Assembly: GCA_004134985.1 (NCBI GenBank)
Contig: REGQ01000015.1
Coordinates: forward strand, 62,001 to 126,000
Length of the DNA stretch: 64,000 bases
Direction: 5' to 3'
From: Paenibacillaceae bacterium
GTDB taxonomy: Bacteria > Bacillota > Bacilli > Paenibacillales > Paenibacillaceae
This document shows, piece after piece, positions 60,912-64,000 of this stretch; positions within the stretch are counted from its first letter, which is position 1; every line of letters begins with the position of its first letter. The position numbers were made by a program, and so were the translations under genes. The notes under the pieces were generated by a model, which was not told where the DNA came from, ran no database searches, and saw only the letters and a program-made list of their open reading frames with translations.

Positions 60912-61856
60912 ATGCAAACAGAATGGGAAAAACTAATCGCATCCGCTCCGCTTTGGCTCGAAGAAAGCCGCAAACAGGCCACTCAAGGGAAGGTGCCTGA
61001 TTATATTCCCGAGCTTGCAAGCGCCCCTGCCGATCGTCTAGGACTGACAATTCACCAATTGCACGGCGGGAGCATTCATGCAGGAGATTGCAGCATGCCC
61101 TTCACGATGCAGAGCATATCCAAAGTGTTTACCTTGCTGCTGGCGCTTATGGACTGCGGCGAGGAAGCCGTATTCGGCAAAGTCGGCCAGGAGCCGTCGG
61201 GCGACGACTTTAATTCCATGCTGAAGTTGGAGCTGGTAGAGCCTGGCATTCCTTTCAATCCGCTGATCAATGCCGGGGCGATTGCCGTTACCTCGCTGCT
61301 CGCCGGAAAGGGAGTTGATGACAAGTTTGAGCGGATTCTCTCCTTCTTTCGAACGTTGGCAGGCGATCCGGGTCTTGACTACAATACCAGCATTTATTTG
61401 TCAGAGAAAAGAACCGCGCACCGCAATCGTTCGCTGGCCTATTTCCTGAAAGACAATCAAGTGCTGGATGAAAGCACCGACGTAGAGGACGTGCTCGACT
61501 TATACTTTAAACATTGCTCGATTGAAGTGCAATGCTGCCATCTGGCCCGCATGGGACTCGTGCTTGCCAATGACGGCATTGATCCGCAGACAGGAAATGA
61601 GCTTATTCCGCGCCGCTATGTGCAAATTGCCAAAACGTTTATGGTGACGTGCGGCATGTACAATGCATCCGGGCAATTTGCCATTCAGGCAGGCATCCCT
61701 GCGAAAAGCGGCGTGTCCGGCGGCATTCTGGCTCTGGTACCGGGCAAATACGGCATTGGCGTCATCAGTCCTGCCCTGAATCGGATGGGCAACAGCACCG
61801 CGGGCGTTCATCTGCTGGAGAGATTGTCCAAAGCATTTGACTGGAGTTTGTTCTAG
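60912..61856 (+). CDS. glsA: Glutaminase
   Basis: A 314-residue serine-dependent beta-lactamase-like glutaminase, the normal family length, converting glutamine to glutamate and ammonia. The nucleophile motif is QSISKVF (SxxK), preceded by DCSMPFTMQ; NPLINAGAIA, the Glu/Asn substrate patterns, CGMYNASGQFA and KSGVSGGILA are conserved. ATG at 60912 has GAGGTG 5-6 nt upstream; the longer frame from 60849 is rejected. It is divergent from the TPR gene and followed by the ROK gene. Confidence 0.96.
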   Translation: MQTEWEKLIASAPLWLEESRKQATQGKVPDYIPELASAPADRLGLTIHQLHGGSIHAGDCSMPFTMQSISKVFTLLLALMDCGEEAVFGKVGQEPSGDDFNSMLKLELVEPGIPFNPLINAGAIAVTSLLAGKGVDDKFERILSFFRTLAGDPGLDYNTSIYLSEKRTAHRNRSLAYFLKDNQVLDESTDVEDVLDLYFKHCSIEVQCCHLARMGLVLANDGIDPQTGNELIPRRYVQIAKTFMVTCGMYNASGQFAIQAGIPAKSGVSGGILALVPGKYGIGVISPALNRMGNSTAGVHLLERLSKAFDWSLF

Positions 61857-61971
61857 GCAATTCAGCCGTGTTTTCTATTGGCATGATCACCCATACTAAG
61901 CTATAATAGAGCAAAGTTAATTTCCGATAGGATATATTGGAATGCCATAGAATGACGATAAGTGGGGTTTG

Positions 61972-63174
61972 ATGATGCAAAAACGTTTAAAACAGGTCCC
62001 TTCGGCCCGCAAACTCATTTATGACTATGTCGCCATGCATCAAACGGTGTCCAAAGCGGAGCTATTGGAAAATTTCGCGCTGACAAGCAGCAGCCTTACT
62101 CGTCTGCTGGACGAAATGACCCAAGAGGGACTTCTGCAGGAATCAGGATTCGGCGATTCAACTGGCGGACGGCGACCGATCCTCTATCGAATCAACCCTG
62201 CTTATGGATTCGTGTTCGGTCTGGAAATTTCCCGAATTTATTCTTCCCTCGGATTATTCGATATGGAAATGAATCCCCTCTCCTTCATCCGTTGGCGCAT
62301 GGATGAAGCGATGAACCCGGATAACTTCATTGAGCATGTCGCTAACAATATCCGCTCTTTTATGCGGGATCACCGGCTCTGCAAAGAGCAAATAATCGGT
62401 ATTGGCATCGGGGCAGTTGGCCCGTTGGACAGGGAGAACGGCGTTATTCTGGAGCCGCTCTACTTTCCTGCGCAAGGATGGAATAATGTGCCGATCTGCA
62501 GCTTGATTGGGCAGGCAACAGGCTTGCCCGCCTTTCTTGAGAATGGCGCGAACACCGCCTTGCTTGGCGAGCACCGGGCGCTCGGCGACAAGCAAATCAA
62601 ACATATGCTTTACGTGCATGCCGGTGCAGGCTTGCGTTCTGCGATGATGACCAATGGCCAGATTGTATACGGCGCCGTCGATATGGAAGGATCAATCGGT
62701 CAAATGATCATTCAAACCGATGGCCCGAGGCTTCAGGATGATGGCAATTACGGCGCATTGGAAGCTTTCGTCTCAGTTCAGGCACTGGAGAAACAGTTCC
62801 AGGCCCAAATAAAAGAAGGGCAAGCAGGTAAGCTTGCCCCTATCCACATGCCGACCGAACAGATCAAGTTCGACAGGCTGCTTGCCGCCCTCCACAAGGG
62901 CGAGCCAGACGTTCAAAAATTATTCGTGCAAGCCGCCACTTATTTCGGCATCGGACTCGCGAATTTAATCAATGTGCTCCATCCCGAAAAAATTATATTG
63001 GGAGGCGCGCTTATTGCGTCCCATGATCTTTTCTTTGCTACCGCCACCACGGTCGCGCGCAGAAATACCTACTATTACCCGCAGTATGAGCCGCTGTTCT
63101 CGAAGGGCGTGCTCAAGGAAGACGCGGTTGCAACGGGCGCAGCAGCATTTCTGCTGAAAGAATTGTCTATTTAG
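61972..63174 (+). CDS. ROK-family transcriptional regulator
   Basis: A 400-residue regulator with an N-terminal winged helix (about 15-75; VSKAELLENFALTSSSLTRLLDEM) and an actin-like sugar-binding ROK domain (GIGIGAVGPLDRENG, ENGANTALLGEH). The zinc motif CxCGxxGCxE and the preceding GxxGExGH of classical ROK proteins are replaced by GSIGQM and GNYGALEAF, with no cysteines, so metal binding is lost. ATG codons at 61972 and 61975 are both possible, with GTGGGG upstream. It is convergent with the alpha-L-rhamnosidase gene and may regulate sugar use. Confidence 0.9.
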   Translation: MMQKRLKQVPSARKLIYDYVAMHQTVSKAELLENFALTSSSLTRLLDEMTQEGLLQESGFGDSTGGRRPILYRINPAYGFVFGLEISRIYSSLGLFDMEMNPLSFIRWRMDEAMNPDNFIEHVANNIRSFMRDHRLCKEQIIGIGIGAVGPLDRENGVILEPLYFPAQGWNNVPICSLIGQATGLPAFLENGANTALLGEHRALGDKQIKHMLYVHAGAGLRSAMMTNGQIVYGAVDMEGSIGQMIIQTDGPRLQDDGNYGALEAFVSVQALEKQFQAQIKEGQAGKLAPIHMPTEQIKFDRLLAALHKGEPDVQKLFVQAATYFGIGLANLINVLHPEKIILGGALIASHDLFFATATTVARRNTYYYPQYEPLFSKGVLKEDAVATGAAAFLLKELSI

Positions 63175-63200
63175 TGCCGGCACCCGGCCTCAAGCCGCCT

Positions 63201-64000
63201 TCAAACGGTCGGCGACGCGAGCCGCTTCTCACGAACTGTTCCCTTATAGCCTTCCGGCAGCTTGATCGTTAGCTTAACATCATCAGGACAGACAACGTCC
63301 AGCCCCATCGTTCCGGATGCCTCATCCACTTTCCATGACACATCGATTCTGCCGCCTCCAGGATGAGGCACACTGCCCTTCGCCCAGGACAAGCCGCATG
63401 GCTCGGGAGCGATGGTCACTTCCTCCCAGCCCGGTGTCATACCGCTTATGCCAAGCAACTGCTTGCCGAGGAAATAAGCCGGCGCTGAAGACCATGCATG
63501 GCAATGACTCCGGGTCAGCATGTTCGGATTCGCCCTGTTCTCACTGAAATTAGGATACATCTCCCAGCACGTCGTTGCCCCATTGTCAATCATCTGCCCG
63601 TAATTATGGCGGATATCTTCCACTATTTGCTTGACCAGACCTGCCTCTGCAAGCGCCTCGTAATAGAAGAAGGACATGAATGGGCTTCCGATCTGTACGA
63701 ATGAAGCCGGCGGATTCAGCAAGTAACCGGACAGGATCGCTTTCCGGTCGCCTTCGGCAACCCCCGTCAAACTTGCAACCACCTGCGTCTGCATGCTGCA
63801 GCTGACGGAACGGCGCCCATCCGCGTGAATACAGTCAATATAGGCATTGCGTTCCTCTTCCCACAGCTGCGCATTAATTGCCGCGCTAATTTCGTTCGCC
63901 CGCGCGCTGAAAAACCGCAGGCCTTCCATATCTTCAGCAAGCTCGGCCATCTCAGCAGCTACCCGCAATGTTTTTACCAAGAACATGTTTTGATGCGCCA
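63201..64000 (-). CDS. GH78 alpha-L-rhamnosidase, C-terminal part (truncated by window edge)
   Basis: The frame stays open to the window end, so the visible 265 residues are the C-terminal part of a larger enzyme. It shows the end of the (alpha/alpha)6 barrel (SPFMSFFYYEALAEAG, TTCWEMYPNFSEN, SHCHAWSSAPAYFL) and the C-terminal beta-sandwich (PHPGGGRIDVSWKV), the usual bacterial alpha-L-rhamnosidase end. It would release rhamnose from plant or microbial glycosides. It is convergent with the ROK regulator, its stop 26 nt from that gene. Confidence 0.88.
   Translation of the reverse strand, partial: AHQNMFLVKTLRVAAEMAELAEDMEGLRFFSARANEISAAINAQLWEEERNAYIDCIHADGRRSVSCSMQTQVVASLTGVAEGDRKAILSGYLLNPPASFVQIGSPFMSFFYYEALAEAGLVKQIVEDIRHNYGQMIDNGATTCWEMYPNFSENRANPNMLTRSHCHAWSSAPAYFLGKQLLGISGMTPGWEEVTIAPEPCGLSWAKGSVPHPGGGRIDVSWKVDEASGTMGLDVVCPDDVKLTIKLPEGYKGTVREKRLASPTV

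Overview
The window looks like chromosomal DNA of an aerobic, endospore-forming Firmicute of the Paenibacillaceae (Paenibacillus or a close relative). The evidence is an alpha/beta-type small acid-soluble spore protein, the sporulation membrane protein YtaF, Bacillus-type lipoproteins, strong GGAGG ribosome binding sites with many GTG and TTG starts, and the order nrdR, SASP, transglycosylase, coaE, ytaF, mutM, polA. This assignment is inference; no 16S or other marker RNA lies in the window, and I saw no tRNA, rRNA, CRISPR array, insertion sequence or prophage.

Layout. 0.4-2.5 kb: a leftward group of an ankyrin protein, a small membrane protein and an unknown protein. 2.5-8.3 kb: an rsgA-like GTPase behind a structured leader, a YjaB-like acetyltransferase, an M23-type lipoprotein, and a rightward response regulator/histidine kinase pair. 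8.3-9.0 kb: gene-free, with 48-bp tandem repeats, a terminator and dispersed repeats. 9.0-14.4 kb: the leftward pstS-pstC-pstA-pstB-pstB-phoU phosphate uptake operon behind a PhoP-box-like region. 14.4-24.7 kb: ten leftward genes, probably one unit: three Gfo/Idh/MocA oxidoreductases, a TIM-barrel isomerase, two alkaline-phosphatase-superfamily enzymes with Thr where sulfatases have Cys, an APS-kinase-like protein, an AraC regulator and a Cys-type sulfatase. 24.7-26.1 kb: a 63-residue ORF of four tandem 13-residue repeats, then gene-free DNA with dispersed and pyrimidine-rich repeats. 26.1-32.7 kb: the housekeeping and sporulation block.

32.9-49.4 kb is accessory: a soluble CBS-domain chemoreceptor, a secreted serine hydrolase, ssuE-cysK, an eight-gene peptide uptake and hydrolysis operon (GntR regulator, M20 hydrolase, binding protein, two permeases, two ATPases, S9 peptidase), and a divergent AraC regulator/Gfo-Idh oxidoreductase pair. 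49.4-60.8 kb: phoP, phoR and a coupled BASS-family transporter, a YfbR-like nucleotidase, a SNF2 helicase with two small partners, an orphan sensor kinase and a TPR protein. 60.9-64 kb: glutaminase, a ROK regulator and the 3' part of a GH78 alpha-L-rhamnosidase cut by the window edge.

How they work together. PhoR/PhoP probably control the pst operon, whose upstream region carries TTAACA-like boxes. The peptide operon would import peptides and cleave them in the cytoplasm. The 14-25 kb cluster reads as a pathway for oxidised and sulfated or phosphorylated sugar or cyclitol derivatives; it and the adjacent repeat-peptide ORF are the least ordinary parts of the window.
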